Below are positions 11,423 to 25,663 of a DNA stretch of 64,000 bases, in pieces (within the stretch, counting starts at the first letter, position 1; each line of letters begins with the position of its first letter). The stretch spans positions 21,197,139-21,261,138 of the forward strand of contig CM053248.1 in the NCBI GenBank assembly GCA_028583405.1. Direction: 5' to 3'. The translations under genes and the position numbers were made by a program. Under the pieces are notes generated by a model. The model ran no database searches. It had not been told where the DNA came from and saw only the letters and a list, made by a program, of their open reading frames with translations. This stretch comes from Pogonophryne albipinna. Its lineage: Eukaryota; Chordata; Actinopteri; Perciformes; Artedidraconidae.

Positions 11423-14400
11423 TTACTGCACCCCCACCAGCTCTGTGATCGGCGGGGCAAACACCATCAGTTCCTGGTATTTGTTGAAGAAAAGACGGAG
11501 TCGGGAGAAGTAGCTGTCCTCCTGGTACGGGAGCTTCTTTTCCGTCAAATACTTGGAAACAACCGGCTTCACCTGGAAAGAGGAGGAATATATATATACA
11601 CTGTACAAGTCACATGTCATTTCTTACTAACTAAGAAACAGTATCTACAGTAAATAGGCATGCAATACTACAGATGATATGAGAAACAACTGTATTTGTA
11701 TTGCTGGGCAGCAGACAGAGTGAGAAGACACATTAAAAGTCTAGGGTTCAATCACAATAAGGTGCAAATCCAAAAGAAAGGTGAAAATCAATGAGACCCA
11801 CTACAAAAAGGACCTCATCAAAATCTTAAATTACTTTGTAACTGGAATTGAGTTACTCTCTACTTTCAGATATAAGTGGTTATAAGTGGATATTTATTTT
11901 ACAAACAAATATAATACTTCAGAGAGTATTGCTCTCCTATTCAGTTGGATGGCTCCCAAAAGAGATCGCTTTTTTAAAAAGATTCTGACTTTAAGTCTGA
12001 GCTGTGTTATTTTGTTTGATGTTTTGGTTGCAAAATGTGTGTTTAGCTAGACATTGCTAAAGTTAGAAATCCTCAGGACCCTTTTCTTTTATCAAGTAAT
12101 TGTTCCTTGGGGATGAGGGGTAATTCTTTTGGAATCAGAATCCGATTTATTGCTAAGAAGGTTTAAACGTATAGGAATTTGCTTTGGTGTTTATGGAGCT
12201 TACATACGCAGAGCAAGAGGGCCTAAGTTGTGAAAGAAGGACCAAAACTAGTGTCAAGACTATTTTACAAACTAATATTGGAATACATTGATTGGATTCT
12301 GAAGTTGATTTAGATTTTCTGTGTCATTTTTGCCCTTAAGTAAGACTTAGTGCTTTAATTAAATGGGTGTTTTTTAAATGAATCAGGTTTGAACACTTGA
12401 CAGTTCATAACAAAGAACTGGCAGGCAAAACACTTAATTTAGACGGATAGCATTATTGCAAAAAAAAAGGTATATGTTGAAATTAACCAATTCTTTTTTG
12501 GATATGGGCTATATGAACACTAACTGTGTGCAGGGTATTTTTTAATTCTGTTTTAAACATTTAAATCATTCACAAAATAGTTTTGTGGTTAGCTAACTGA
12601 CCGTATTATACAGCGTTCAGGCACATGCCGATGGGTTGCACCTAAAATCGGGGTGGTGTTGTTCACACACGCTTAAATCCCTGCTCAAATGTCCTCAAGA
12701 GAACTCACCATGAGGAGTGAACTGACATGCATGTGTAATATCTGTGGGTGTGTTTTTACAGCCTCCTCTACAAATGATGGCCCACAGAATAATAAAGCTC
12801 TGTGAGCCCAGGGAGATTCAAAATCAATATCAGTGTTGATCCATAATATTTGCTTTAAAGGTGCCTGTCATATCTAATGTAATAATATATGAGTGTAATT
12901 ATCGTAACAAATAAAAAATGTGGTTTCCTGCCAGATGTTCTTTGATAAAGATATTCCCTAATTATAATACATTACTTAGTATAGGCATTCATAACGTAAT
13001 TATTGATACATAACTGTAAATTATTTTACTGGGAAATTATACATTTAAAAAATGTGTTCCTGTACAAAGTATTTGCTTCGCATGCCTTGTAAAAACACAA
13101 CTAATTGCCCAATAAAAAATTATAATATTAAAATAATAGTAATACTCATATTATAGGCAAGGAAAGCTATAGACTATTTCAAACATGTTATAAGGGAAAA
13201 CCCATTGTAGTAGGTTGAAACACGTTTAAATTCATATGTAATGAGTGACAATCTACACATAAGTACTTGGTAATTAGGCTTCTGTTTTAGCTAAATACGT
13301 ATTGATTTGTCAGTAAATACTAAGCAATTATTCTAGTTGACAATAAAGTTGCTTTGTGTTAATTCTCACCTTTTACTCTCAAGTAAATAATTATCTTTTT
13401 TTGTGACATAAAGCATAAATCTCCCTTTGTGTTGCAAAACAATCCTCTAGATCTGCAGTGAAAGTCCATCTAGCATGTGCAAACTGATAATATATAATGA
13501 TTTGGGGAATAAACTTCACCTTTAGACACATGTTATCAGAGAGGAAGGGGAAGAGATGGTGCTCCACGTGGCAGTTGATAAGCGAGTGACCGAACATCCA
13601 GTCCAGCAGGGAGTTACGCGGCAGGTTCAAGACCCCGTGGGTCATCTGGTAGATCCTCTTGGGTCGGCTGGTCGCAGAGAACATGTGGAGGCCAATGTGC
13701 TGTCAAGAACACAATGTTTTAGACAAGTTGAGTAATAGTATATAAGAAATTACATTGGTTAGATAATTTGTTGACCACGATGTCCAGGTTTACAATGTGT
13801 ACAAATTTGTAAAACGTGTTTTCTCCAACATAAAGAAAGAGTTTTAGTACACAATGTTTACAAATGAGAGACAAGGTTATCGTCGGCTAAAAGGACAGAG
13901 TAACCTTGTGTTCAGGGGGAAAAGATAGGACAATGGTCAACAACAGCACCAGGATCCAGGGGAGGGCAGGTTGTGTGACCCCCCAAAGAGAACAAACATT
14001 TGCCCCTGTTAGACTCCTGACTTCACACTGAGAACCTGCCTTTTCTAATCCACCTTCTCACACTTTGATCAGAACAATGCACAATGACTTGCAGCACTCA
14101 GACTCCATGTGGGAAATCATGCATGAATTGTTCCTTTTTATCCCTTTAGTTCACTGGCTGGTCTGATCTATGGGAACACAAGGCTGCGCTGAAAGAGGTG
14201 CACTCATGACTGTTTGGCATGAAATGACCCAACCAGCATTCTTCACCAAATCTGTGAGAGAGGAATGTATTGCTAGCAGAGTAGAAGTTTATGTAGAAGC
14301 TGTTCTGGAGAGTTCATTTATAAATCATAAAAATCGAAATATTATAATATCAGTATATCTATATTTGTCAAACAATTCGATTAATCATTATGTCATTTTC

Positions 14401-17400
14401 AACAGATGATCGCGACTTTTCATTGACTAGCAGGTTGGCGCATTTTTGGAAAATATTGGCAGGTGATTGGATGAACATACTGTCTAGCAAAGTCTAACAC
14501 AGGCTAACTTCAAGCAACCAGTCAAATAAACTAATTCAATATTTAAAAGTCTTGAGAAGGGCGAAAACAGTGCTATTCTTTGCTCCTATATCTGATAGAA
14601 AATACTCTCGTTCTGATATATCTGATACTATTGCAGCATCTAGGCAAACCATCTTTGGAGTTACCATTTTATTTTTAAATAATCAGATGTCTTCGCTCAC
14701 CTAAATGACGCATTTAGCTATTTATGTAGCTCTTCACAGGATGCTAATTGAAACTCTGACAAATGATGATACCTTAAGCCTGATAAGTTGGATTTTTGTG
14801 TGATCTAATCATATTGTGAGAAAGTAAATTAGTTTGGTTCGAGAGTGCAAATTTAAATCCTTGAGATTGCCTGACTCAATTTTCATCTAGCACCATCACC
14901 GTGTCAAAATTAACAAATGTTAGCATGATAATAGCATTTTGAAATTATAATAATGCTACACTTTATGCCTGCTAAACATCAGAAAAGTATCATTATCATA
15001 ATCTCTATAAACAGATGTGAATCTGTAGACAACTGAGCAAGATTGTTGGAAGCAATTTGGACGATCCGTGTCGAGAGCAAAAAAGCTTAATGTGCTGCCT
15101 GAAATGCAATCTCAGAACCCATTGGCCAAAGTCTGATGATGAATTCGCTTTTTATTAGCTCCAAATTAGCTTGTTAATGTAACAAGTGTGAACATTTCAG
15201 ATCTTGGACATTGGGTTTCAACTCCATTCTCTCGTTTCAAGTTGTTTACGGACTGTTAACTACAGAAACCCCCAAAATATGGCCCCTTGCTCATAGAGGT
15301 TTATCATCGTTGGACTATTAGCAAATGGGTGCCAATATTGCCATTGTTATAGTAAGCATGTTAGCATGCTGCTGTTAGCATATAGCTAAAATTCTGTGTC
15401 CAAAAATACCCTTACAATGCAGCTAGCATGACTGCAGACTCATCCTTGTTTGAGGATGTGCACTGAACATGTAAAGCACAGGTGCCTCCTGAAGGTATTT
15501 CTCACCTGGAAAATGTTGACATGGATATAGGTCACAGAGAACATTGCTCTGCAAACAAGCATACAAAGCAAAGCGCTGAGAGGCGACAGGAATCCGGAGA
15601 CGTGTATCAGCAGCCAGTACTGGGAATACAGGCCCAGTGTTACCATCAGGACGGTCCGGACCATGACAGCCACAGAGTTTCCTCTGAGGTGAGCTGCAAA
15701 GCCAGAGAATCACATGTATGAGAATAAAGTCACAGCTAAGTGAGAGAGGCGAGGTAGCAGGGGAACTTGAACAGGATCAGAGGGTAGGAAATCTCAACTT
15801 TATGCTGATAGTCACATTTAATGTTGAAGTATTTGAGCAAACTCATGAACTGTCTGGACTTCTTTTGGTGCTTTGGCGCCTCTTACCGAGTGCAACAAGT
15901 GGAGTGATGATAGGCAAGGCCAGGGGTGCTATGAACAGGTAGACAGTGCGAGGCAGGAAGGGGGCCTTCCACACGCTGGAGTCCCCCAGTCCAATGACAT
16001 TAGTATGAGCATGATGCATCTTAATGTGGCCTTGAACGCCAGCTTGCGCTGAGAATGAGCCACAGATCTGAGTGGATGAACACAAGCACAGATGGGTATG
16101 ATTATGAACATCAAACAACAAAACCATCACTGATGCAACTTATAAAACAATCAGGGAAATACATAGGCTTTGAATGGTATTGATGGACTTTACCCTAGTT
16201 TGTAAGGCTGTTTTGCTGTGTTTTGCTTTCATAAGCAGCCAATAGGGGGCAAAGAACAGAATTCACAGGTTCAAGGGTTTACTGAATTGATTATTCTAGC
16301 ACTGGGACAATGAATGTTTCAATGCCTCATTTGTTGTTGTTTTTTCATGGGGATATGGATAAGGCCTAGTTAACATTTCTTTAAACCCTATTAACCTTTA
16401 GTGTCTTGCAAAGATTATTGTTGTTTTTAGAACATTGTCTTTAATTGATTTTGTATTGACAGTTTACAAAGAAGAAATACAATCTGATACATGTAATCCA
16501 TGACTCCTTAAACCTGTTAACAATCCCTCGGCATCCTCTGTAGGTGCATTCAATCACAGGAAATCACATTACACCTCCCAGCTTTACAACAGAGGGGTTT
16601 CTTCATATTTATTTTATAGCTTGGTTAATTTCTGATGTATCCCTAAAAACATGCAGAAAATGTCGTTTTTTTATGTCTCTAATATGTTAACAAAACAAAC
16701 TGTTGAACCTGCATGCCTGTATGCAAATGAGCAAATATTTATTAAAAATAATGTCTCATTTGGATATATAAATACAATATAGGATAACTTGTAATACAAT
16801 AATGTTTTGTCCCGAGCATGTAATCAACTGGGGAAGTTTCACTGTAACAGCTGGGAGTTTGGTGAATTAGTCTGCCATAAATACAATACGTTTATTTACT
16901 TTCCTGCATGAGAGTTGGATAGGAAGATTGATAGCACTCATGTCTGTGCGCTCACATGTAAACAACAATTAGTTAGCGTAGCATAAAGACTGGATTTAGG
17001 GGGAAACGGCTGACCTGGCTCTGTCCAAAGGGAATAAAACGCTCCCACCGGCATCTCTAAATGATAAACACTGTACATCTTGTTGGTTTTATTTTTAGAA
17101 CTAAGTAATAACAGATTAGGTTTTATGAAGGCTAACATTTCTTGGATCTGGCAGTGAATTCCCGGAGTCAGCGGCTGGTTTCCAAGAAACCAGCAGAGCC
17201 AAGAATGTCCGGGACATAACTTCCCTGTACACCTTGTCTTTTGTGTATGAACAGACTAAACAAACAAGATATGATTGTTGAATTACTGACCTTTAAAGGT
17301 AATCTGTTACACTACATTTGGACACGGGTTATCTGGTCCCCCTGTTTGCAGGCTTTTAGGCTAAGAATGTTGCTGCTTGCTTTAGCAGATGGTTCAGAAA

Positions 17401-20400
17401 TGAGATAGCACTATGAGAGACAATTTCCTGTATCTGTGTAGCTTTCTCCACTTTCCTGTTAGACTTAGAGACTAGCAACAGATCCCGAGTCTGTCACTCC
17501 AAGAGAAATAAATGTGAACAGAGATTTTAGCTGATTCTTGCGACAAAATTGTGAGTGACTAAGGTAACAATTGGGCCCATTTTCACACTTCTCAATATTC
17601 GGACAATAAAATGACATTTTTAGGACGAACAAATTCAGGGAAAATTAACTCTGTTCGAGACCTTTCTCTGTCCAAGCAAGGTAATGTTCACTAACACCCT
17701 TGCTTACCTATTTTCAGAAAATAAATGCTCCTGTTAGCTGTGAGCAAAAAAGTCTAAAAGCCTTGTCTTGGCACAGCTTGTAATGCAGTATCTTGAGTTA
17801 AAAGCACATTTTCTTCTGCTACATATCTTCTTGTTTAACTCTTTGCAAGAAAGCAAATTATATTTTTTTGGCCAAATATTAAAGTATTTCTAAGTTCCTA
17901 TCGCATTGCCACTTCACTGCAACAAAGCTACAGTGAGAATAAGCTTCAAGTGTCTCATCATAATCTGTGGTTTAAAATTATTTCTGAACATCCCACCTCG
18001 ATAAAGAAGACAGCCCAGACCTTCGCCCAGGCCTGCGACTCGCTCAGGGACCCGTGGCTGGCCAGATGTGTCCCTTTGAAGGTGATGACAGCATGAGCCA
18101 TGCCCATCAGCAGCATGCCCGCCGAAAAGTACAGAACCTGAGAGGAGCCCAGCAGCAGGAAGGCTGCAACACAGAGCACAGGGACCTTAATCTACATTTG
18201 TTTCACTTTCTTTATAAGAGGTACGGGACACTTATGGAAGAGTAAGAGGGCATGAGGAGAAAACATTTGACAAAGATACATTTAAAAAAAAAAAAAGTTT
18301 GCATAGTGTCTATATGTGAAGACTAAAGTTTTGGAACTGTCTGCTGCATTCGACACGGTGAACCATCAGATCCTCCTTCGCACTCTCCAAGAATTTGGAG
18401 TTTCAGGCTCTGCACTTGCCCTCCTCACCTCATACCTCAAAGACCGTACCTACAGGGTAACTTGGAGAGGGTCCGAGTCCGACCCTTGTCAATTAACTAC
18501 AGGGGTCCCTCAGGGCTCTGTTCTTGGTCCCCTTCTCTTCTCCTTGTCTACAAACTCGCTCGGATCAGTCATTAGCCCGCATGGTTTTTCATACCACTGC
18601 TACGCTGACGACACCCAATTAATTCTGTCCTTTCCCCGCTCAGAGACCCAGGTCGTCGCACGCATCTCTGCTTGTCTAGCGAACATCTCTCAGTGGATGT
18701 CTGCTCACCACCTCAAGCTCAACCTTGACAAGACTGAACTGCTTTTCCTTCGGGGAAAAGATTGTCCCACTCTTGACTTAACAATCAACATCGGCACCTC
18801 TGTTGTTTCTCAGACTGCAAGGAATCTGGGTGTGACCCTAGATAGCAAACTGTCCTTCACTGCAAACATCGCTGCTACAACCCGCTGGTGCAGATACACG
18901 CTTTACAACATCAGGAGGATACGTCCCCAGCTGACCCAGAAAGCGACGCAGCTTCTGGCCCAGGCTCTCGTCATCTCACGCCTAGACTACTGCAACTCCC
19001 TCCTGGCTTGTCCCCCTGCATGTGCCATCCGACCTCTGCAGTTCATCCAGAATGCAGCGGCTCGTCTGGACTTCAACCTTCCTAAATCTTCCCACACCAC
19101 GCCGCTCCTCCGCTCCCTTCACTGGCTTCCAGTAATTGCTAGAATCTACTTCAAGACACTGGTACTTGCGTACCATGCTGTGAATGGATCTGGCCCTTCC
19201 TACATCCAGGACATAGTTAAACCATACACCCCAGCACGTGCACTCCGCTCTGCATCAGCTGCACCAGCACTGCGAGGGGGACCCAAGTTCCCATCAGCAA
19301 AAACACGTGGGTTTGCTATCCTGGCTCCAAAATGGTGGAATGAGCTCCCCATTGAAATCAGGACAGCAGAAAGCCTGCACATCTTTTGGCGCAGACTGAA
19401 AACTCATCTCTTTCGACTCCACTTCGAGCGATAGAATTACTAACAGAGCACTTTATACTAATAAAGGACTGGCTTATCTAAAGCCAGTTGAGTAGCACTT
19501 GAAATGTTTTGGCTCTATGAAACCTGATGTACTTATATGATTCTATTTTCTTCAAGTTTGTATCTTGTTGGTTGAATGCACTGATTGTAAGTCGCTTTGG
19601 ATAAAAGTCGAAAGTTCAGTATTAGTGCCAGGCTTTTAAGTCAGTAGACAAAACGTTTTGAATGAACAATATGAAAGTTTGGGAATAAAGCTGCCGTTAG
19701 CTCTTATACTGAAAGTTTGGACTTTATTTGCAAGATTCAGACTTGTTCTTGACAGTTCCACTTCACAAAACTTAAAATGTTTAACAAAAATGTTCCTCCT
19801 TCTGACCACCTTACACCTGGCACCAGTGACGTGCGGTGAGGTTCATGGCTGGTGAGGCACTGACTCTTTCAGAGTCAGATTTACAAATATTATATATTTT
19901 GACCTTAAAGGTGGCGGGGTAGGTAATTTTGGAGAAACCAGCTCGAGTGCGCTAGAATTTGAAAATACACAGCCCCTCCTCCAACACACACGGGCCGGCT
20001 AAAATGAGTGGTCGTGCTTTTTACAGTACTACGGCTTCCACAGATTAAATGTTTTTATGTATTTTTTGTCAAAGCACTTAAGATATTCATTGCTATCGGG
20101 ATGTTAAGAGCATTCCATGGAATATAACAAAAAGTGTATATCGTGCCGGTTTCTCAAACTTACCTACCCCACCTTTAATCGAAATATTCTGTTATTTTCA
20201 AAAGCTTTTTTAGTCTGATGCTTCGATTCATTTTTAAACAGACCGTTCAACAAAAGGATAGCCTACCCAAAATCTAAATATTGGATTGTTCTCTCTTAGT
20301 AAGATCCAATTTTCATTACAAATGTGGTCTTACCTTGACTTGAAGATGAAGTCCATGCTATCCTTCTGGACAACAATCTTTATTACTTTTTTGTAAAAGT

Positions 20401-23400
20401 CCTCCTTATCTCCCACTAGTTTCAAAAGTCTAGCTTGTTGTTTGCTCTACCGTCTCTGCGTAGAATAACAGTAGCAACAAGAACCTGTGGGCTCACTTGC
20501 GCCCCCTTCAGTGCGGCAGAGGTTGTGGCTGCCTCCCCTGGTGCTTTTTTCATTGCCGTTGTATGATGAGACCAGCGAGCTTAAATATCATATATACGTG
20601 AAATAAGTTATTTAGAGACTATGGATGGCGAGGATAAATGTAATAAAGGGATCTACAAACATTACATTGGTGACATACAGTGAGATGGTGCAGGCATGCG
20701 CTTAGGCCCCGCTTTCCAGACAGTTTCTGTGGGGTGACGCATTCTGAGGTGAGGCAGAGCTCATCTGTGCCTCACCTCACCACACAGTAACTGGCTTGAG
20801 CGCGCTCACAAAATAAGTGCCCGCGCTAAATTAGTGCCCGTGCTCCAGCAAGTTACTGTGGGCTTCTGTGAGGCAGAGCTCGTCCCTGCCTCACTTCTCA
20901 ATCTCATCGCTCCCCATAGTTGCAGCAGAGCTCGGCAAATTAGCCGATTTTTACTATAAAAAGCGATTGGAATCAAACAGAAATCACATTTACAACACAG
21001 ATCAGTGGACACATTTTATTATTATTATTATTTGTATTATTATTTTTTTCCGTTATATTGGAGAATGACAAGTGAGGCTCTGCCTCACCTGCCTCCCCTG
21101 ACCGCACGTCGCTGCCTGGCACTAATAACCTTCCGTAGACTATTGGCAAAAGTGTGTAGTTGTCAGGCCTCGCTCGGCCTCGCTCGGTTTGGTTAGGCCT
21201 AAAAGGCCCGGCTCACTTTAATGCTGCGCTTCCATTACAGTTTAGGAACTGGGGTAGTTACTATAGTAACGCAGTGTAGGCGGAGCCGTGACGTCATCTT
21301 CAATGAGCGCCCCAAACAACAACACAGCCGTTAGCTCTTAGCACTCAGAGCTCACAGCTCTTCATATCTGTTCAGAAACTAGACAAAAGTTAAACAAGTA
21401 CAAACCACAGACTGCCTGTGTCATGGCGAATACAGTCGCTGGTTTATTTATGTCTGTATAGGCCGTTGTTGTGAGTGTGGACGGTCGGAGCATATATAAC
21501 GTTAGCTTAGCCAAGCTCCGTTTAGAAAACACTCATTTTAAAAGGGTTTTTCGCCTGCCGTCTGTCTGCAGACTTGTCAAAGCATTAATTCATGGTTTTT
21601 ACTAACCGGTATCAGTATGTTGTTACTTCGGCATCATTTTGAAACGTGTATTACAATTAAATCACGGTCAAATATGTTAATCTTGTTGTAGTTGTAGCCC
21701 CCTTGCTAGCGATTCTCTCTCTAGTTTAGCATACTCAGCCCGGTTGTTCCTGGCCCTAGAACCACGATTTAGTCGGGCCAGAAAAAAGGTGAAAAAGTAG
21801 CCCCGGGCCAAAACTAGGCCAAGTGGAAACGCAACCAAAAACGGGCCCCGCACGGCTCGGCACGCTTAAAGCGAGCTACCCGCTGCAGTGGAAACGCGCC
21901 AATAGTCTGCTCCATCATTCAACAGTAGTTTTCCATTCACCTGTCTCACCTGTTTTCCACACCCACTCGTTAGCTCACTCTCTTTCTCTTCTGCACCCAT
22001 TAGTTTCTGCCAGTATTTAAACCCGCACCTTACACACACTCTTTGCCAGATTGTACTTTGCCTCATGCTTGTCTTTCCCGCGTTGTATACTAGATTGCCT
22101 ACCCGGTTCCGACCCTGCCTGTCCTCGATCTGCCTGTTCCCTGATCCTGCCTGTCCCTCGACTATCCTGTCTGGCCTGTTATCCGACCCTGCCTGTATCT
22201 ACGCTGACCGCCTCGCTTACTCCCTGACTCACCTTCTGCCCGCTGTCCTCCGGTGCGTTAAACTGCTCGGTTGGTATTCCTCAGATCCAGTGGAATCTCC
22301 AATAAAGTTTATTACCGATTCTCCTTGGTTTCTCGAGTGCTGCATTTGGGTTTTCCTTAAGATTGTTCTGTCACAATCTTAAGGTGAATGGAAAACTACT
22401 GTTGAATGATGGAGCAGACTATGACCGTAGTCATAACAGACTAAAGGACCCACACTGCCAGGATCAGTGTTTCTGTTATCAGTGAGCATTAAATGCAGCA
22501 GCGGTGTGACTTTCAACCATGACATGCAGGAAGATCAGATGAAAGAAAGTAACTTCATTCTGCATCTTTCACACCTTTGCATGACGACATTGCCGTGAAC
22601 AGTTATTATTTACATATATCTGTTTATTTTCCTGCATTTATTGTATTCCCAGGGTTTTCTTAATTGTTTTGTACTGTATACAAGGCAGATCATTCAATCC
22701 AATATTGTCAAACATCAAAATATTAAAACTCAGCTAAACTTCCTGTCAGCAAATTCAGTTTGATGATACAATTATTTACGACTAATCTCTTTAAATAGTG
22801 AATGAAAAGCAGCCTCGATGTAGCCTCACAGATTTACTCTTTAATTTTACACAAGCAGCCGGTGAGGATCCTTTGTCTGAATTTTACCGCCGGGTTTTGT
22901 GTTTCCCTTCCTTACTCAATAAAATGGTGCTAATATACTACACCTCCTATTTCAAAGCAGACTATTTTGAGGTGATAAGTCACGGTCTGTGATACACAAT
23001 GACAGATGCCTCCTTAGGCTCACAGTGAGATTAAAACCCCTCTCTAGGGATATTAAAGATAGGGATATGCTAACTCACTAATTATAAAAGCTGAAGAAGT
23101 AAAGTAGTAAAAATACATTCACGTGTAAATGTACATTTCTGCCATAGTCTCTCAATAAAAACAAAAACAAGACAGTGCTTGTTTAGCGTTAATTGTCATA
23201 ATGGCACTTCTCCTTCATTGTTCATCATTCAGGATGATTTGACCAGAAACCAAAATATCCACAGTGATCCTCTCCAAAACAAACACTCTGAGTAAAGCAG
23301 CTTCACTTTAAACATCAGTGTTTCAGTGGACTGCTAGCTAGCCGCTACCGTTAGCTTAGCTTGTTTCTCTGATAACTTAAGATTCAGGCTAAAATCCTTC

Positions 23401-24917
23401 AGTCAGTCAGAAATACATAGTTAAAAACAACAAAGATTTAAAATGTACTATAATAATATGGCCTAAAACTGGATAAAATGTTACATTTTGAACGCCTCTG
23501 ACAAACATAACGCTGGTGTAGGTCAAAGGGGATACAACATCATTAGTAGATCAAATAAAACCATATGTATTAGTGAGGGTTCAAGGGCACTCTATTGTGT
23601 AGGGCTTAGTGGGATAGAAGTTCCATAGTGGGATACATATATAAAACATTGTATTTTCCTGGTTGGAGTGGCTAGTCCCAGCTGAATGCTGTAGTGATGT
23701 GTTAACTGGCAGCCAGTCTACCAGTCTAGATTACAGCTGCAGCTTGAACCAGGTGTCCTGCTGCTGGGAGCTGTCACTTCCAATGATCGAGTGACATGAG
23801 TCACAATAGGCACCAGTCCTAATGAGGTCAGTAACATGACCACCAGTGACCCAGATACAGGGATCCATAGGATGCTGTGAATATGTAATGCACTAATGGA
23901 TAACAACACTGTTGGACTGAGACTAGAGAAAGTTTAAAACATGATTGATACAAAAATAACTATGTTTAAGATGCCAAAAATGTTTTTAAATTGTCTTAAA
24001 GGTGAGTTGCTAGCCTATTTTGGACTTTAGGTGATGTTAGTATACATTTTCCCCCAAGTTTTTTTGGTCATAATAGTCTATTAATTAATAAAAGAATGGA
24101 CAGACTTATCTTGAAATAGTCCTTAGTTAAAGCCGTTTATATAAATATCTTGTAATTAAAATCAACATTAGTTAACATCAATATGATATCTGCAGTCCAA
24201 GCTGATGTGTCTATCTTTTGTTACATAGTCCAATCCATGAAAATAAAAAGATTTATAGAAAATAACAAATTAAGATAAACAATAACATGTACAATAACAA
24301 GTACAAGACATCCTGTATAACGTATTACAGTACTTATCATCACCCCAACATTTAAGATGAGACACTGATGGAAACTTTCTTCAGACACTGGTCAGTTTTA
24401 AGGGTTTGAGCACTTTTGCTTTCAGACTAATGAAAAAAGAAACATCCAAAATACTCATCTGAACCTGGCTTTATCAAATGTTTAGATTTATGTTTGAGAA
24501 AAGAGTGAACAATAGCATATTTAATAAAAATAATACCATACATGCATATTCAAACATACGTTTTCAGAAAACCTTTAATACAAAAAATGCTTGTCCCAAT
24601 GAAAGTAATCAACCTTGGAAATGTCATAATGATGTTCGTTTGATTTTTCACCAAAGCATGCCTGAAGTCTTACCCGGGGCCAGACAGAGGAATGCTGCTG
24701 CCAGGATGCTGCAATCGATCCCTCTCCTCTCCCACCAGCTGCTCTCTTTCACAACCTTCTGCACCAGCTTGGTCAGCTCCATCATCAGCGACTCCTTCTC
24801 CCCCTCTCCACCTCCTTGCCCTTCATTCTTCTTCACCTCTGAGTCCACTTTCCTCTTCACTACCATCTCCCCCATCCTCTCATCTCCTTCCCTCCACTCC
24901 TCTGGTACATTCTGCAT
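11423..24917 (-). CDS. fads6: Fatty acid desaturase 6, complete, 6 exons, 369 aa
   Basis: Minus-strand exons: 24917-24674, 18163-17997, 16067-15887, 15693-15506, 13699-13520, 11572-11423 (244+167+181+188+180+150 = 1110 nt, one continuous frame, all GT-AG). Three histidine clusters of membrane desaturases are present: HLASH (114-118), HIKMHH (151-156) and HVEHH (304-308); they are expected to bind the di-iron centre. Hydrophobic stretches lie at about 70-108, 128-137, 175-195, 205-250 and 284-300. The C-terminus ends APPITELVGVQ, very close to the FADS6 ending I know, and the length matches the family (about 368). No cytochrome-b5 domain is seen, unlike FADS1/2. The substrate of FADS6 is not well established. 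The start is the first Met; the acidic, poorly conserved N-terminus (1-45) makes it the least certain part. Introns 2-5 contain no repeats I could name. Confidence 0.93.
16068..17996 (-). other. fads6 intron 2, no recognisable content
   Basis: AT-rich, non-coding. The same holds for intron 3 (15694-15886), intron 4 (13700-15505) and intron 5 (11573-13519): only short chance frames and no clear terminal repeats. Confidence 0.6.
18316..19615 (+). mobile_element. L2-type LINE, 5'-truncated, reverse transcriptase C-terminal half
   Basis: A 372-codon open frame (18316-19434) begins inside the reverse transcriptase: AAFDTVNHQILL near residue 10, TGVPQGSVLGPLLF near residue 63, and the catalytic YADD box (CYADDTQL) near residue 96. 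The thumb/C-terminal region has LDYCNSLLA and SLHWLPVIARIYFKTL, typical of the L2/CR1 group in fish. The 3' tail gtaagtcgctttggataaaag (about 19588) is the L2-type tail. The frame is undamaged but lacks the endonuclease and ORF start, so it cannot move by itself. It lies antisense to fads6 in intron 1. Confidence 0.85.
19824..21114. mobile_element. Non-autonomous hAT, 1291 bp, perfect 8-bp duplication
   Basis: Ends CAGTGACGTGCGGTGAGG and (right end reversed) CAGCGACGTGCGGTCAGG. Target duplication CCTGGCAC at 19816-19823 and 21115-21122 is exact. The interior repeats gtgaggcagagctc-type blocks (about 20750-20910), and a family A MITE sits at 19909-20174. No transposase frame is present. Confidence 0.9.
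19909..20174 (+). mobile_element. TTAA MITE family A, uninterrupted copy
   Basis: 266 bp, TTAA on both sides (19905-19908, 20175-20178). Ends AGGTGGCGGGGTAGGTAA and TTACCTACCCCACCT. It is nested inside the hAT at 19824-21114, so it landed after that hAT or travelled with it. It is the best reference for the interrupted copy at 4057-5865. Confidence 0.85.
21144..21901. mobile_element. Harbinger-like MITE, same family as 30919-31679
   Basis: Over about 700 bp it matches the copy at 30919-31679 (for example cattacagtttagga, ggcggagccgtgacgtcatc, ggttgttcctggccctagaacc). The right end GCAGTGGAAACGCGCCA matches; the left end (TGGCAAAAGTG) has diverged or been replaced. Flanks read agactat and atagtct, which extend as an inverted pair rather than a duplication. 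Non-coding. Confidence 0.7.
21902..22422. repeat. LTR-like segment enclosed by perfect 41-bp inverted repeats
   Basis: The 41 bases at 21902-21942 are repeated exactly in reverse complement at 22382-22422. The 439-bp interior looks like an LTR in plus orientation: pyrimidine-rich, a gtatttaaacc TATA-like box near 22012, and AATAAA near 22301. A perfect 12-bp hairpin (22355-22366 with 22373-22384, 6-base loop) overlaps the right repeat. The class is uncertain: a solo LTR inside a foldback, or a foldback that captured an LTR. Confidence 0.6.
22423..24673 (-). other. Remainder of fads6 intron 1
   Basis: About 2.2 kb of AT-rich sequence with no genes or transposon ends that I recognise. Confidence 0.5.
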
Positions 24918-25663
24918 GTCAGCTCCCGTGCTGGTGACCGGCTCACAACAAGCTCACCATGCGGTTAGTGTCCTCTTACACACAGCCAGAGATAAACTGC
25001 CTGCACGCTGCGCCCTGAGAATAAAGTCCACACATTGCGAAAGTCCTTATTGGTTACACAAGCATAGTCAGAGAGGCCCAGCCCCCTTCCTTCTGCTTCA
25101 ATAGCTCCTGCACCCTCCTCCTCTATCACCTCACCTCTTACTCTTTCCTCTCCTTTTCCCCCCAGTCAGCTGACTCCTGACGCAATCCAGAAGCATCCGA
25201 ATGTGTTGTCCCACTATACCTAAAGATGTAATGTGATGGAAATCCTTGGAAAGTCCTGTCGCAGGCTGCCTCACAAAACTGCAGCTGCTCCGCTCAGAGT
25301 GGACCTCTGCCTCCTCTGAGCTGTCTCATACATTCTGCATGCGGCTCACCCCCCCTGTGCTTCTTTGTGTCAGCTCCCCTCCCCTCCCATCTCTGTAACC
25401 TTGGCAAATGTCCTGGGAACGGAGAGGGAGAAAGGAGCTGATTAACAGTGGCTGTTCAGTAGTTTCTTCACAAGGAGAAGGTTCAGAACTGAAAGGAATA
25501 GATGCTGATGTGCAAGAATGTGTTCTAACAGTCGGGGTGTGTGTTTATGACCAGAGCATGTATCTGGTGTCAGTGCTGCCTTTTTGTTTCTGGAGACAGG
25601 CCAGTGTTCTGGGCTTGAGGCCAGGCGGACTGCAATGTGCTCTTTCAAGTATACACAGTGTGT

